Assembly: GCA_003326205.1 (NCBI GenBank)
Contig: LWTK01000055.1
Location: 1 to 64,000, forward strand
From: Nostoc sp. ATCC 43529
Lineage (GTDB): Bacteria > Cyanobacteriota > Cyanobacteriia > Cyanobacteriales > Nostocaceae
Length of the DNA: 64,000 nucleotides
Direction of reading: 5' to 3'
The notes beneath the pieces are model-generated. The model was not told the origin of the DNA. It worked only from the letters and a program-made list of their open reading frames with translations, and ran no database searches. Within the stretch, counting starts at the first letter, position 1. The number at the start of each line of letters is the position of its first letter. Made by a program: the position numbers and the translations under genes. Below are positions 35,000-43,658 of this stretch, in pieces.

Positions 35000-37900
35000 T
35001 TGAGTGGGGTGCTGGAGTTTGTTGGACGTGAAAAAGACCTCGAAAACCTCCACCAGCTTTTGCAGGAAAACGAACAGGTAGCTATAGCTGCTGTTGCTGG
35101 TATGGGTGGAGTTGGTAAAACAGAACTTGCCCTACAATATGCCAGGAATCACCGCGAAACTTACAAGGGTGGAATTTGCTGGTTGCTGGCAAAAGTTGGA
35201 GATGTGGGCATTCAAGTTGTGCAATTTGCCAGAACTGTGCTTGATTTAAACTTACCAGAAGGTTTGGATGTCTTCGCCCAAGTGCAATATTGCTGGCGGC
35301 ATTGGCGTGAGGGCGATGTGCTGCTAGTGTTAGACGATGTTGGGGAATATCAGCAGGTTAAGCCTTATTTACCCTCGTCATCTTCCCGGTTTAAAGTGTT
35401 GATTACCACGCGCCAACACTTGGGAGCATCTATTAAGCAATTATCTCTGGATCTATTGCAACCAGAAGCGGCGCTGGAGTTATTAAAGTCATTTTTTCAA
35501 GAAACACCACAGCGAATTGAGCAAGAATTAGCTGTTGCAAATCAGTTGTGTGAGTGGTTGGGATATTTGCCTTTGGGTTTGGAATTAGTGGGGCGATATC
35601 TCAAGCGCAAACCAGACCTTTCTTTAACAGAAATGTTGCGACGGTTGGAGAAAAAGCGACTAGAACAACCCGCCTTGGATAAACCAGAAGGCGACATGAC
35701 AGCACAACGGGGTGTGTTAGCAGCCTTTGAGTTGAGTTGGCAAGAATTAAACGACGATGAGAAGCAGTTGGGCTGTTTATTGAGTTTATTTGCACCCGCG
35801 CCTATAGCTTGGGATTTGGTGGAACAGTGTTTACTAGAAGAAGACGAGGAAGAGTTAGAGGAAATTCGGGACGATAAGTTATTGAATTTGCATTTACTCC
35901 AGCGTAAAGGTGAGGGAGTTTACCAATTACATCCACTGTTACGCGAGTTTTTCCAATATAAGCTTACAGGTTTAGAACAAGGGGAGGGATTAAAGCAAAG
36001 TTTTTGCGAAGTGATCGTAGCAGTCGCTCAAGAGATTCCTTATTTTCTCACTCTTGAGCAAATTACTGCCGTTACTCCCGCCATACCTCATTTAGCAGAA
36101 GTAGCGAATAATTTTATTCAATACCTTAGCGATGATGATTTAATTAGTCCTTTCATCGGTAATGCCTGGTTTTACAATGGTCAGGGATTGTATGAAAAAG
36201 CAATACCTTGGTTAGAGCAGTGTTTAGAAGTCAGTAAAAAACGCTTGGGAGAGGAACATCCAGCTGTTTCCATTAGCCTGAACAATTTGGCATTACTATA
36301 CTCTTCCCAAGGAAAATACAGCAAAGCCGAACCCCTGTTTCTGCAAGCTTTGGAACTAACGCGACGCCTGCTGGGAGAGGAAGATCCTAATCTTGCACTT
36401 ATCCTCAACAACCTGGGACAACTCTACTACTCCCAAGGAAAATACAGCGAAGCCGAATCGCTCTACCTGCAAGCTTTGGAACTAACGCGACGCCTGCTGG
36501 GAGAGGAAGATCCTAATCTTGCACTTATCCTCAACAACCTGGGACAACTCTACTACTCCCAAGGAAAATACAGCGAAGCCGAATCGCTCTACCTGCAAGC
36601 TTTGGAACTAACGCGACGCCTGCTGGGAGAGGAAGATCCATCTGTTGCCACTACCCTCAACAACCTGGGACAACTCTACTACTCCCAAGGAAAATACAGC
36701 GAAGCCAAATCCCTGTTCCTGCAAGCTTTGGAACTATGGCGAGGCGTGCTGGGAGAAGAACATCCTAATATTGCACAAAGCCTCAACAACCTGGCAGAAT
36801 TCTACCGTTCCCAAGGAAGATATAGCGAAGCCGAATCCATGTTCTTGCAAGCTTTGGAACTATGGCGACGCCTGCTAGGAGAAGAACATCCTAATGTTGC
36901 ACTTAACCTCAACAACTTGGCAGAACTCTACCGTTCTCAAGGAAGATACAGCGAAGCCGAATCTCTGCACCTGCAAGCTTTGAAACTATGGCGACGCTTG
37001 CTGGGAGAAGAACATCCTAATGTTGCACTTAATCTTAACAACCTAGCTTTACTCTACTACTCCCAAGAAAGATACAGTGAAGCCGAACCTCTGTACCTGC
37101 AAGCTTTAGAACTATGGCGACACTTGCTGGGAGAGGAACATCCTAATGTCGCACTTAATCTTAACAACCTGGCTTTACTCTACTACTCCCAAGAAAGATA
37201 CAGCGAAGCTGAACGCCTTAACTTGCAAGCTTTGGAACTAAGGCGACGCCTGCTGAGTGAGGAACACCCTGATGTTGCACAAAGCCTCAACAACTTAGCG
37301 GGACTTTACGAATCCCAAAAAAGATACAGTGAAGCTGAACACATGAATCTGCAAGCTTTGGCACTCACACGCAAGTTGCTAGGAGAGGAACACCCTAATG
37401 TCGCCACTAGCCTCAACAACTTAGCGGGACTCTACGAATCCCAAAAAAGATACACTGAAGCTGAACCCTTATACATTCAAGCTTTGGCACTCACACGCAA
37501 GCTGCTGGGAGAGGAACACCCAGATGTCGCCACTAGCCTCAAGAACCTAGGATTACTCTACTACTTCCAAGACAGATACAGCGAAGCTGAACCCCTTTTA
37601 ATCGAAGCTTTGGCACTCAGGCGCAAGTTGCTAGGAGAGGAACACCCAGATGTCGCCACTAGCCTCAACAACTTAGCGTACGTCTACGAATTCCAAGACA
37701 GATACAGCGAAGCTGAACCCCTTTTAATCGAAGCTTTGGCACTCAGGCGCAAGTTGCTAGGAGAGGAACACCCAGATGTCGCCACTAGCCTCAACAACTT
37801 AGCGTACGTCTACGAATTCCAAGACAGATACAGCGAAGCTGAACCCCTTTTAATCGAAGCTTTAGCAATCAGGCGCAAGTTGCTGCCAGAAGAACACCCA

Positions 37901-38341
37901 GATGTCGCCGCTAGCCTCAACAGCCTAGCGTTAGTCTACTATTCCCAAAACAGATACAGCGAAGCTGAACCTCTGTATATCCAAGCTTTGGCACTCACAC
38001 GCAAGTTGCTGGGAGAGGAACATCTAGATGTCGCCACTAGCCTCAACAGCCTAGCGTTAGTCTACTATTTTCAAAACAGATACAGCGAAGCTGAACCTTT
38101 GTACATCAAAGCTTTGGCACTTAGGCGCAAGCTGCTGCCAGAAGAACACTCAGATGTCGCCATTAGCCTCAATAACTTAGGATTACTCTACTATTCCCAA
38201 GGCAGATACAGCGAAGCTGAACCTCTGTATATCCAAGCTTTAGATATTTGTGAGCAACAGTTAGGAGTAAATCACTCAACTACTGTAACTATTCATAAAA
38301 ATTTAGCAGATTTGCGCGATTATCTTACCTCAGAACAGTAA
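35000..38341 (+). CDS. NB-ARC domain protein with 17 tandem TPRs
   Basis: A STAND-type NTPase of about 1113 residues. NB-ARC: P-loop GMGGVGKTELALQYA (about 34-48), Walker B VLLVLDDVG, sensor KVLITTRQH, GLPL-like GYLPLGLELVG, and a winged-helix end YQLHPLLREFF. From about residue 390 to the end, 17 TPR units of 42 residues follow (consensus core SLNNLALLYYSQGRYSEAEP). Such proteins are NLR-like; relatives sense phage or stress ligands through the repeats. No good start exists: TTG at 35000 or GTG at 35009. A GGAGGAG site at 34946 lacks a start codon nearby, and family-like residues (LVTEIPQNLP) lie upstream of the TTG, so translation may originally have begun at 34499. Confidence 0.85.
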   Translation: MSGVLEFVGREKDLENLHQLLQENEQVAIAAVAGMGGVGKTELALQYARNHRETYKGGICWLLAKVGDVGIQVVQFARTVLDLNLPEGLDVFAQVQYCWRHWREGDVLLVLDDVGEYQQVKPYLPSSSSRFKVLITTRQHLGASIKQLSLDLLQPEAALELLKSFFQETPQRIEQELAVANQLCEWLGYLPLGLELVGRYLKRKPDLSLTEMLRRLEKKRLEQPALDKPEGDMTAQRGVLAAFELSWQELNDDEKQLGCLLSLFAPAPIAWDLVEQCLLEEDEEELEEIRDDKLLNLHLLQRKGEGVYQLHPLLREFFQYKLTGLEQGEGLKQSFCEVIVAVAQEIPYFLTLEQITAVTPAIPHLAEVANNFIQYLSDDDLISPFIGNAWFYNGQGLYEKAIPWLEQCLEVSKKRLGEEHPAVSISLNNLALLYSSQGKYSKAEPLFLQALELTRRLLGEEDPNLALILNNLGQLYYSQGKYSEAESLYLQALELTRRLLGEEDPNLALILNNLGQLYYSQGKYSEAESLYLQALELTRRLLGEEDPSVATTLNNLGQLYYSQGKYSEAKSLFLQALELWRGVLGEEHPNIAQSLNNLAEFYRSQGRYSEAESMFLQALELWRRLLGEEHPNVALNLNNLAELYRSQGRYSEAESLHLQALKLWRRLLGEEHPNVALNLNNLALLYYSQERYSEAEPLYLQALELWRHLLGEEHPNVALNLNNLALLYYSQERYSEAERLNLQALELRRRLLSEEHPDVAQSLNNLAGLYESQKRYSEAEHMNLQALALTRKLLGEEHPNVATSLNNLAGLYESQKRYTEAEPLYIQALALTRKLLGEEHPDVATSLKNLGLLYYFQDRYSEAEPLLIEALALRRKLLGEEHPDVATSLNNLAYVYEFQDRYSEAEPLLIEALALRRKLLGEEHPDVATSLNNLAYVYEFQDRYSEAEPLLIEALAIRRKLLPEEHPDVAASLNSLALVYYSQNRYSEAEPLYIQALALTRKLLGEEHLDVATSLNSLALVYYFQNRYSEAEPLYIKALALRRKLLPEEHSDVAISLNNLGLLYYSQGRYSEAEPLYIQALDICEQQLGVNHSTTVTIHKNLADLRDYLTSEQ
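36163..38280 (+). repeat. 126-bp coding tandem repeat (17 TPR units)
   Basis: Each 126-bp unit encodes one 42-residue TPR. Units starting near 36378 and 36504 are almost identical at the DNA level, as are those near 37632 and 37758, which signals recent expansion or gene conversion. Confidence 0.88.
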
Positions 38342-38396
38342 AATTCATGTTCCCAACCTCATCAATCAACCTTTTATCTACAAGTTTCACGTTCTA

Positions 38397-38564
38397 AACG
38401 AGAACATTCCTGTTTTTAGTGAGAACGCTTCTGTTTCAAATGAGAATGTTCTTGTTCCAAATGAGAATGTTCTTGTTTCAAGTGAGAATGTTCTTATTCC
38501 AAATGAGAACGTTCCTGTTTCAAACGAGAATGTTCTTGTTCTAAGTTGGAATGATGGTGTTCTG
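38397..38564. repeat. 21-bp tandem repeat, about 8 degenerate copies
   Basis: Units like aatgagaatgttcttgttcc with variation, in the gap after the NB-ARC gene. One frame reads NENVLVP heptapeptides but has no start codon. The rest of the gap (38342-38740) holds a gttctgagggcgtag-type repeat and no gene. Confidence 0.85.
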
Positions 38565-38740
38565 AGGGCGTAGATATAGCCCGCCCTTAGACATTGCTCT
38601 CCCTTTTTACTCGAAATTTCTTGTTCCCAGGTAAAATAATGGTGTTCTGGGGGCGTAGGCGTAGTCCGTCAGAGATATTACTCCACTCCAGTTTAGTTTT
38701 AGAACGATCTGACCCACAATAAATTAGTATAAAATTACCG

Positions 38741-38977
38741 ATGAATCAAGAACTGACTCAAGCGATCGCCTCTGAAATTCAGTTATTTCAGAATATTGAA
38801 CAAAAAGAAAACTTTCTGTTTTTACTCGGTGCTTTACTTGCTAAAGTAATTAGCTTAAAAAAAGCTGCGGAAGTCATGCAGCTAGAACCAGCAGAATTAC
38901 TCAAGATTCTAGACTTGATGGGAATTGAGTTTTCGTATCTCTGTGAAGAAGATGTTGCTTTAGAAAAAAGCTGGTGA
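38741..38977 (+). CDS. UPF0175 family antitoxin
   Basis: A 78-residue UPF0175-type protein. The helix-turn-helix-like core is ISLKKAAEVMQLEPAELLKI, and the tail is LMGIEFSYLCEEDV, as in the family. UPF0175 proteins are commonly paired with DUF3368 PIN proteins and act as their antitoxins. The stop lies 4 bp before the next ATG. Confidence 0.85.
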   Translation: MNQELTQAIASEIQLFQNIEQKENFLFLLGALLAKVISLKKAAEVMQLEPAELLKILDLMGIEFSYLCEEDVALEKSW

Positions 38978-38981
38978 ATGA

Positions 38982-39467
38982 ATGCAGATTGTTCTTAATT
39001 CATCACCCCTGATTTTTTTGTCAAAGTTAAACTATTTGAATCAGTTTATTGAATCTCCTGATGATTTCTACATTCCTCAATCCGTTGCAGATGAAATCAA
39101 AGTTAAATCAGATCCATCTAGCCAAACTATTCAAGCTCTGATTAACTCTGGTAATCTTCAAATTAGAGCATCAAAGTTAATAACCCTTGTCAATAGTTTA
39201 AATCAACGCTTGGGCAAAGGAGAATCAGAAGCTATTGCCTTGGCAATTGAGTTAAACACAGATTATGTTTTGCTAGATGACTCAACAGCCAGAAGAGAAG
39301 CCAAAAGACTTGGTTTAAATATCAAAGGTACGTTAGCCGTTATCAAGAAATTGAGCAAAGATGGCAAAATCAGCATTGAAAGCTTAGATAAACTTTATCA
39401 ACAACTTATGGAAATTGAGTTTAGAGTTAAGAGGTCTTTGTTCGATCGAATCTTTTTTGAAGATTGA
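38982..39467 (+). CDS. DUF3368 PIN-like toxin
   Basis: A 161-residue DUF3368 protein of the PIN-like nuclease clan. Landmarks: IVLNSSPLIFLSKLNYL at the N-terminus, GKGESEAIALAIEL and DYVLLDDSTARREAKRLGL in the core, then GTLAVIKKLSKDGKI. In this group the first acidic residue of PIN is replaced by Asn (VLNSSPL), a known feature of DUF3368. It forms a two-gene cassette with the UPF0175 gene. Confidence 0.88.
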   Translation: MQIVLNSSPLIFLSKLNYLNQFIESPDDFYIPQSVADEIKVKSDPSSQTIQALINSGNLQIRASKLITLVNSLNQRLGKGESEAIALAIELNTDYVLLDDSTARREAKRLGLNIKGTLAVIKKLSKDGKISIESLDKLYQQLMEIEFRVKRSLFDRIFFED

Positions 39468-39617
39468 TATTACTCTACGATCTCATCTTATGATGCTGGA
39501 GTTTCACCATTAGGCATCGCCTCTCCTCACAATAGCAAAAAACACAGCAAGAGATAGCAATTTATAAGTTCGCCTCAACTCATAGAATTATAAAAGTAAA
39601 AACTGCGATCGCTCAAA

Positions 39618-39830
39618 CTCAACGTTGACCTTCTAAGGCTCAACGTTGACCTTCTAAGGCTCAACGTTGACCTTCTGAGGCTCAACGTTGACCTTCTGAG
39701 GCTCGACGTTGACCTTCTGAGGCTCGACGTTGACCTTCTGAGGCTCGACGTTGACCTTCTGAGGCTCGACGTTGACCTTCTGAGGCTCGACGTTGACCTT
39801 CTGAGGCTCGACGTTGACCTTTTGATTGCA
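39618..39830. repeat. 21-bp tandem repeat, 10 copies
   Basis: Ten near-perfect units of tcgacgttgaccttctgagg plus one base. The first four carry tcaacg, the first two ctaagg, and the rest tcgacg/ctgagg. Because 21 is a multiple of three and units lack stops, all minus-strand frames read through (KVNVEPQ, RRASEGQ, RSTSSLR heptads); these are not taken as genes. The gap 39468-39990 holds no other feature. Confidence 0.95.
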
Positions 39831-39990
39831 AGCAATTCGCCTTTGAGAGTTGAAAAATGAATATAATTGCGAACGCTTGACTTTCAAGACAGTCGCTACA
39901 CAGTTTTAGAGCGATCGCTTTGCCTAAATTGTAGAATGATGAGCATAGAAGTTGCATCGGCGAGTCAAGAGACATCACTGCTACGGAAAT

Positions 39991-40233
39991 TCAAAGGCTA
40001 TTCCATTCTTCCAGGGTAATTTCCCTCTGGATAATCACCTCAACTTCCTGAATCATCATCCTTAATTGGGGTACAGAATACTCATCATTAGAAGGGATAG
40101 TTAAGCGATGTTGCCCATACACCATAAACTGATGTCTTGCACCAGAAAAAGCCCCTTCAAAGCCAAGTTGCCGTAATTTTTTGACAAATTCCCTACGCTT
40201 ACACGGTATCCATCGGCTCCTTGTTGAGGTCAA
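39991..40233 (-). CDS. HicA-like toxin
   Basis: About 80 residues of HicA type: KRREFVKKLRQLGFEGAFSG then GARHQFMVYGQHRLTIPSND, with the active histidine in ARHQF, and a VPQLRMMIQEVEV ending. There is no ATG; TTG codons at 40233 or 40242 are possible starts, both inside the end of the upstream antitoxin gene, so translation is probably coupled. Confidence 0.8.
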   Translation of the reverse strand: MTSTRSRWIPCKRREFVKKLRQLGFEGAFSGARHQFMVYGQHRLTIPSNDEYSVPQLRMMIQEVEVIIQREITLEEWNSL

Positions 40234-40459
40234 TATTATCAATTACTGGTAGAGAATGTCCCAGCTTTAACCCAAGCAAAATCCAGTCTTCCAGGGTTGA
40301 GCGTAATTCATTCTCACACTCGCGCAAAGTCGAAGCAAAGGCTATTACACCTTTGCAAGCAGGAATTTTACCTGTAAATGTACCATCTTCTAACTTGTCA
40401 TAAATTGCCTGGGCGATCGCTCGGTCAACATAGTCGCTCAGAATAAACTTTATCGCCAT
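40199..40459 (-). CDS. HicB-like antitoxin
   Basis: An 86-residue HicB-family protein: DYVDRAIAQAIYDKLEDGTF, GKIPACKGVIAFASTLREC, ENELRSTLEDWILLGLKLGH and PVIDNIDLNKEP. The group is typical of cyanobacterial HicB antitoxins preceding a HicA gene. The two genes overlap by at least 35 bp. Confidence 0.85.
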   Translation of the reverse strand: MAIKFILSDYVDRAIAQAIYDKLEDGTFTGKIPACKGVIAFASTLRECENELRSTLEDWILLGLKLGHSLPVIDNIDLNKEPMDTV

Positions 40460-40729
40460 GAAATCTCGCGTTGTGCTACCAGTTTAATCTTATGTTGAAT
40501 ATCTGATGTTGAATAATGGTGTTTCGCCGATGCAGTATCTACGCCTTAGAAAAGAAGTGTAAATTTACAAGCGATCGCCTGTGAGAGTTGAGAGATGAAT
40601 ATAATTGCGATCGCTAGAGTACAATTAGCTTGCTTTGATGCAGGCGATTGCTTTTATATTCAAGCTCAAGTTCCGAGTTTTGAGTAAATAAGCAAAATTC
40701 TTCACTCAGCACTCGGAACTCAGCACTCT

Positions 40730-41476
40730 CTAAGCCATTACCATCCCACCATCGACATTAAAAACTTGTCCGGTGATGTAGGCGGCGGCGGGGTCGGCGG
40801 CGAGGAACCGCACCATGCCAGCGACTTCTTCTGGTTGACCAAAGCGACTCAGGGGGATGAATTTGAGAATATCGTCGGTGTTGTTAAGGTCACTAGTCAT
40901 GTCTGTGGCGATGAAACCAGGGGCGACGGCGTTAACGGTGATGCCACGAGATGCAAGTTCTTTGGCGACGGTTTTGGTAAAACCAATTACACCTGCTTTG
41001 GCGGCGCTGTAGTTTGCCTGACCTGGGTTGCCCATTTGCCCTGCAACGGAGGTAATGCTGATAATCCGTCCCGATCGCTGTTTGAGCATGATTTTACTGA
41101 CGGCACGCGTACATAAAAACACACCGGTTAAATTCAAGTCGATGACAGCTTGCCAATCTTCTGGCTTTAAGCGCAACAGCAGTGTATCGCGGGTAATACC
41201 TGCGTTGTTGACTAAGATATCCACACGCTTAAACTTTTCCATGACGGCGTTAACTAGCGCGTCTACTTGCTCGACTTTAGAAACGTCTGCTTGGAGAGCG
41301 ATCGCCTGACCTCCTGCTGTGGTAATTTCTGTAACAACTGCTTCAGCTGCTGCGCTGGAACTGGCATAATTAACAACTACGATCGCTCCTTGTGTGGCTA
41401 ATTCGATGGCGATCGCTCGTCCAATTCCCCGCGAAGCACCTGTGACAATTGCGACTTTATCTTTTAATAGTGTCAT
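40730..41476 (-). CDS. fabG: 3-oxoacyl-[acyl-carrier-protein] reductase
   Basis: A 248-residue short-chain dehydrogenase of FabG type, which reduces 3-oxoacyl-ACP with NADPH in fatty-acid elongation. Cofactor motif GASRGIGRAIA, NNAGITRDTLLLR, catalytic Ser/Tyr/Lys in SVAGQMGNPGQANYSAAKAG, and the end PGFIATDMT ... ITGQVFNVDGGMVM. The sequence LLLRLKPEDW is typical of true FabG. It stands alone, flanked by toxin-antitoxin genes, not in a fatty-acid operon. Confidence 0.92.
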   Translation of the reverse strand: MTLLKDKVAIVTGASRGIGRAIAIELATQGAIVVVNYASSSAAAEAVVTEITTAGGQAIALQADVSKVEQVDALVNAVMEKFKRVDILVNNAGITRDTLLLRLKPEDWQAVIDLNLTGVFLCTRAVSKIMLKQRSGRIISITSVAGQMGNPGQANYSAAKAGVIGFTKTVAKELASRGITVNAVAPGFIATDMTSDLNNTDDILKFIPLSRFGQPEEVAGMVRFLAADPAAAYITGQVFNVDGGMVMA

Positions 41477-41612
41477 TTAATGTCCCTCAATCTTCAGAAT
41501 ACCGCGCTAATTATCTTATGGCGATTTAGGGAACATCTGAAATATTGTTTGGATAAAATCTAACTATTGCGCGGTGACAATCTTGCTAGGATGAGGCAAT
41601 TTAGATAACTAA

Positions 41613-41957
41613 TTAGCTAGATATAACTCGATTAACACGAATTAATTGTCCTTTGAAGCTTTCAACTTGAGTAATAACTTGGTGTATACGATTAGCAAAA
41701 TTTTCCCAGTTGCGATCGTCTCTACAAATAATAATACCTGAATGCTCTGGGTGATTATAATGTAGTTTTAGGAAATCTATACGATTTAGAGTTAAAATAG
41801 CACGTTCTTCCTGGGTAGCAAATTCTAACACTTGCAAATCAGGTATCTTAGTATTCGCGTTTCCTGCTTCTTGTACTGTTAAAATATCGTGTCATAATGA
41901 GCGCAGAATTTCTACCACAGCGCGTGGAAAATGTTCATCTGCGTAGAGACGTGCCAT
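41613..41957 (-). pseudogene. DUF5615 PIN-like toxin gene with in-frame TGA
   Basis: The full frame runs from ATG 41957 (MARLYADEHFPRAVVEILRS) but codon 22 is TGA (41894-41892), where family members usually have Gly (RSLGHDI). After the stop it continues intact: HDILTVQEAGNANTKIPDL, ATQEERAILTLNRIDF, then HSGIIICRDDRNWENF. DUF5615 is a PIN-like nuclease, the toxin partner of DUF433. A single G-to-T change would explain the stop. The downstream piece could only restart internally, so I call it inactive. Confidence 0.8.
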
Positions 41958-42287
41958 TTATTCTGCTTCGTTATTTTCTTTAATATCCCGTGCAATTTCC
42001 TCACTAAATGCCTCTGCATAAGCCCAAGCATTTGCTATATCTGTTGCTGATAAACTCGGATAATTACTCAGTATATCTGCTTCACTATATCCTAAATTAC
42101 GAGCATTAACTAATCCCCAAACAGGAATACGAGTGTTAGCAATACAGGCTTTTCCACTACAGATTTCTGGTGTTTTTTCGATACCTTCCCAATGATTAGC
42201 AAGACTTTGGGAAAGAATGTTAATAATTTTAGCTTTTTGTGCTTGTGTTAACTTTAGCAATTCTGCTTCTAACTCTTTGAATATCAT
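41958..42287 (-). CDS. DUF433 family antitoxin
   Basis: A 109-residue DUF433 protein. The family core is SGKACIANTRIPVWGLVNAR, then NLGYSEADILSNYPSLSATD and IANAWAYAEAF. DUF433 proteins have a helix-turn-helix-like fold and pair with DUF5615. Its stop codon directly abuts the ATG of the broken toxin gene. Its N-terminal 35 residues (LEAELLKLTQAQKAKIINIL) form an extra helix. Confidence 0.85.
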   Translation of the reverse strand: MIFKELEAELLKLTQAQKAKIINILSQSLANHWEGIEKTPEICSGKACIANTRIPVWGLVNARNLGYSEADILSNYPSLSATDIANAWAYAEAFSEEIARDIKENNEAE

Positions 42288-42673
42288 AGTTGTAGTAACA
42301 ATTAACTATCTATTTTATTTGCTAATAAATGGATAACATTGAGGAATATATTGTTGGTTTAATTATAACTGTCTAGGTGAGAGCCTTTTAGACATCGCCA
42401 AATTCGATAAACTACCACGTCTGTAGACATAAGCCTCGTGAAACTCTGTATAATCATTTGGTTACGTCAAAATAGGTAGAAATAAATCTCTAACTGCTAT
42501 ACACAAAATAATACAATATCTCTATTTTATTAGGATTATTTAATATTTTTGCTAGCGAACTAGTCTATATTGAAGAATGTAATCTTTTCGTGAGAAAAAC
42601 TCATAAACATATACCGATTTTATATTCTAAGAATTACCATTGAAACAAACAATTGAAAAGCGGTGTGTATCAC
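42288..42673. other. Promoter-side spacer of the thioredoxin gene
   Basis: AT-rich 386 bp with no gene. It should hold the thioredoxin promoter; I cannot pick out a specific site with confidence. Confidence 0.45.
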
Positions 42674-42991
42674 ATGGCAACTAAAAAACAATTTAACAGC
42701 TTTGAAGAGATGCTGTCTGATTCTGATGTGCCCGTATTGGTAGATTTTTATGCTGAGTGGTGCGGGCCATGTCAGATGATGGTGCCAATTTTAGAACAAG
42801 TGAATGCCCAACTCAAGGATCGCCTGCGGATTGTCAAAATCGACACGGAAAAATACACGCAATTGGCTACTCAGTATCAAATTTATGCTCTACCAACCCT
42901 AGTACTATTTAAGAAGGGTGAGCCTGTGGAGCGAATTGAGGGTGTAAGACAAGCAGCGGATTTGGTCAAACTTCTACAAACAATAGTTTAA
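42674..42991 (+). CDS. Thioredoxin
   Basis: A 105-residue thioredoxin with the redox site FYAEWCGPCQMMVP, the cis-proline loop YALPTLVLFKKG, and RIVKIDTEKYTQLATQYQ. It reduces disulfides of target enzymes in the cytoplasm, using ferredoxin- or NADPH-thioredoxin reductase. The ATG at 42674 is preferred; a TTG seven codons upstream is less likely. WCGPC and the length match the m/y-type cyanobacterial thioredoxins; the subtype is uncertain. Confidence 0.9.
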   Translation: MATKKQFNSFEEMLSDSDVPVLVDFYAEWCGPCQMMVPILEQVNAQLKDRLRIVKIDTEKYTQLATQYQIYALPTLVLFKKGEPVERIEGVRQAADLVKLLQTIV

Positions 42992-43257
42992 GTAGTAAGC
43001 TAACGCGCCTACATATTGCACAAACTCCGTGTAGACCGTCATTAGTCATTAGTCATTAGTCAAAAGTGTTTACCAATTGGACTTTGGACAATTGACTTAG
43101 GACAACCTCACCAGTTGATGTGCAATCTTATTTGCGTAACAGCTTATTGAGAATTTGGTGTTATGGCAGGCAACAGGCAATAGGCTTGAAAATCTCTTTG
43201 TGTAAAGGTTTTATGCTGGGTTTATCACTAACCTACCTGACAACTGCTATGGTTCCC

Positions 43258-43284
43258 AAAGGCGCGAAATCTCGCGTCTTTTTT
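43258..43284 (+). terminator. Rho-independent-type terminator
   Basis: Stem ggcgcga (43261-43267) with tcgcgtc (43272-43278, one G-U pair), loop aatc, then six T. It is 270 bp after thioredoxin, so it ends either a long trx transcript or a small RNA. Confidence 0.7.
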
Positions 43285-43460
43285 AGTAGGTTAGCACTGC
43301 TGTAATACTCTACGAATCGCCGTTTGATTGAACTATTACCGAAGAAAACCTTAAGCAAACATTAAGCATAACTACTTATATGTCTTCAGAAAGTAGTTTA
43401 GAAATTAGGAGAGCTATATTGTATAGATATAATAATTTTTTTTGACAAGTGAGACAAATT

Positions 43461-43622
43461 ATGGGTGATAAGCAACAAATACCCAACAAAGCTTATATTT
43501 GGGTGAATATTGATTTTGATAAGGTTAAAGGCAGAATAAATGTGGTGACTTCCAAAATTGAGCAGGTTATCCAAAAGTATCAGTTTTCAAAAAGTAATGA
43601 CTCAGGCAAAAGGAACAATTAA
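43461..43622 (+). CDS. Small hypothetical protein, 53 residues
   Basis: A short frame starting MGDKQQIPNKAYIWVNIDFD and continuing KVKGRINVVTSKIEQVIQKY, ending in a hydrophilic tail. Alternating beta/alpha pattern and protein-like composition suggest a real small gene, but the ribosome site (gtgagac) is weak. No family recognised. It sits after a terminator and 36 bp from the convergent prmA stop. Confidence 0.45.
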   Translation: MGDKQQIPNKAYIWVNIDFDKVKGRINVVTSKIEQVIQKYQFSKSNDSGKRNN

Positions 43623-43658
43623 GTTGTTTGCAAAGGAATTGCAGTTGATGTTTTTTGC

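Noticed and set aside
39618..39830. CRISPR array
   Set aside because: Units are directly adjacent with no unique spacers; likewise at 50902-51110 and 38397-38564.
39575..39978. Overlapping minus-strand frames reading KVNVEPQ, RRASEGQ and RSTSSLR heptads
   Set aside because: Produced by the 10-copy 21-bp repeat, which is open in several frames at once; no start signal or unique domain.
43120..43305. 61-residue frame after thioredoxin
   Set aside because: Contains a terminator hairpin inside it and no ribosome site.
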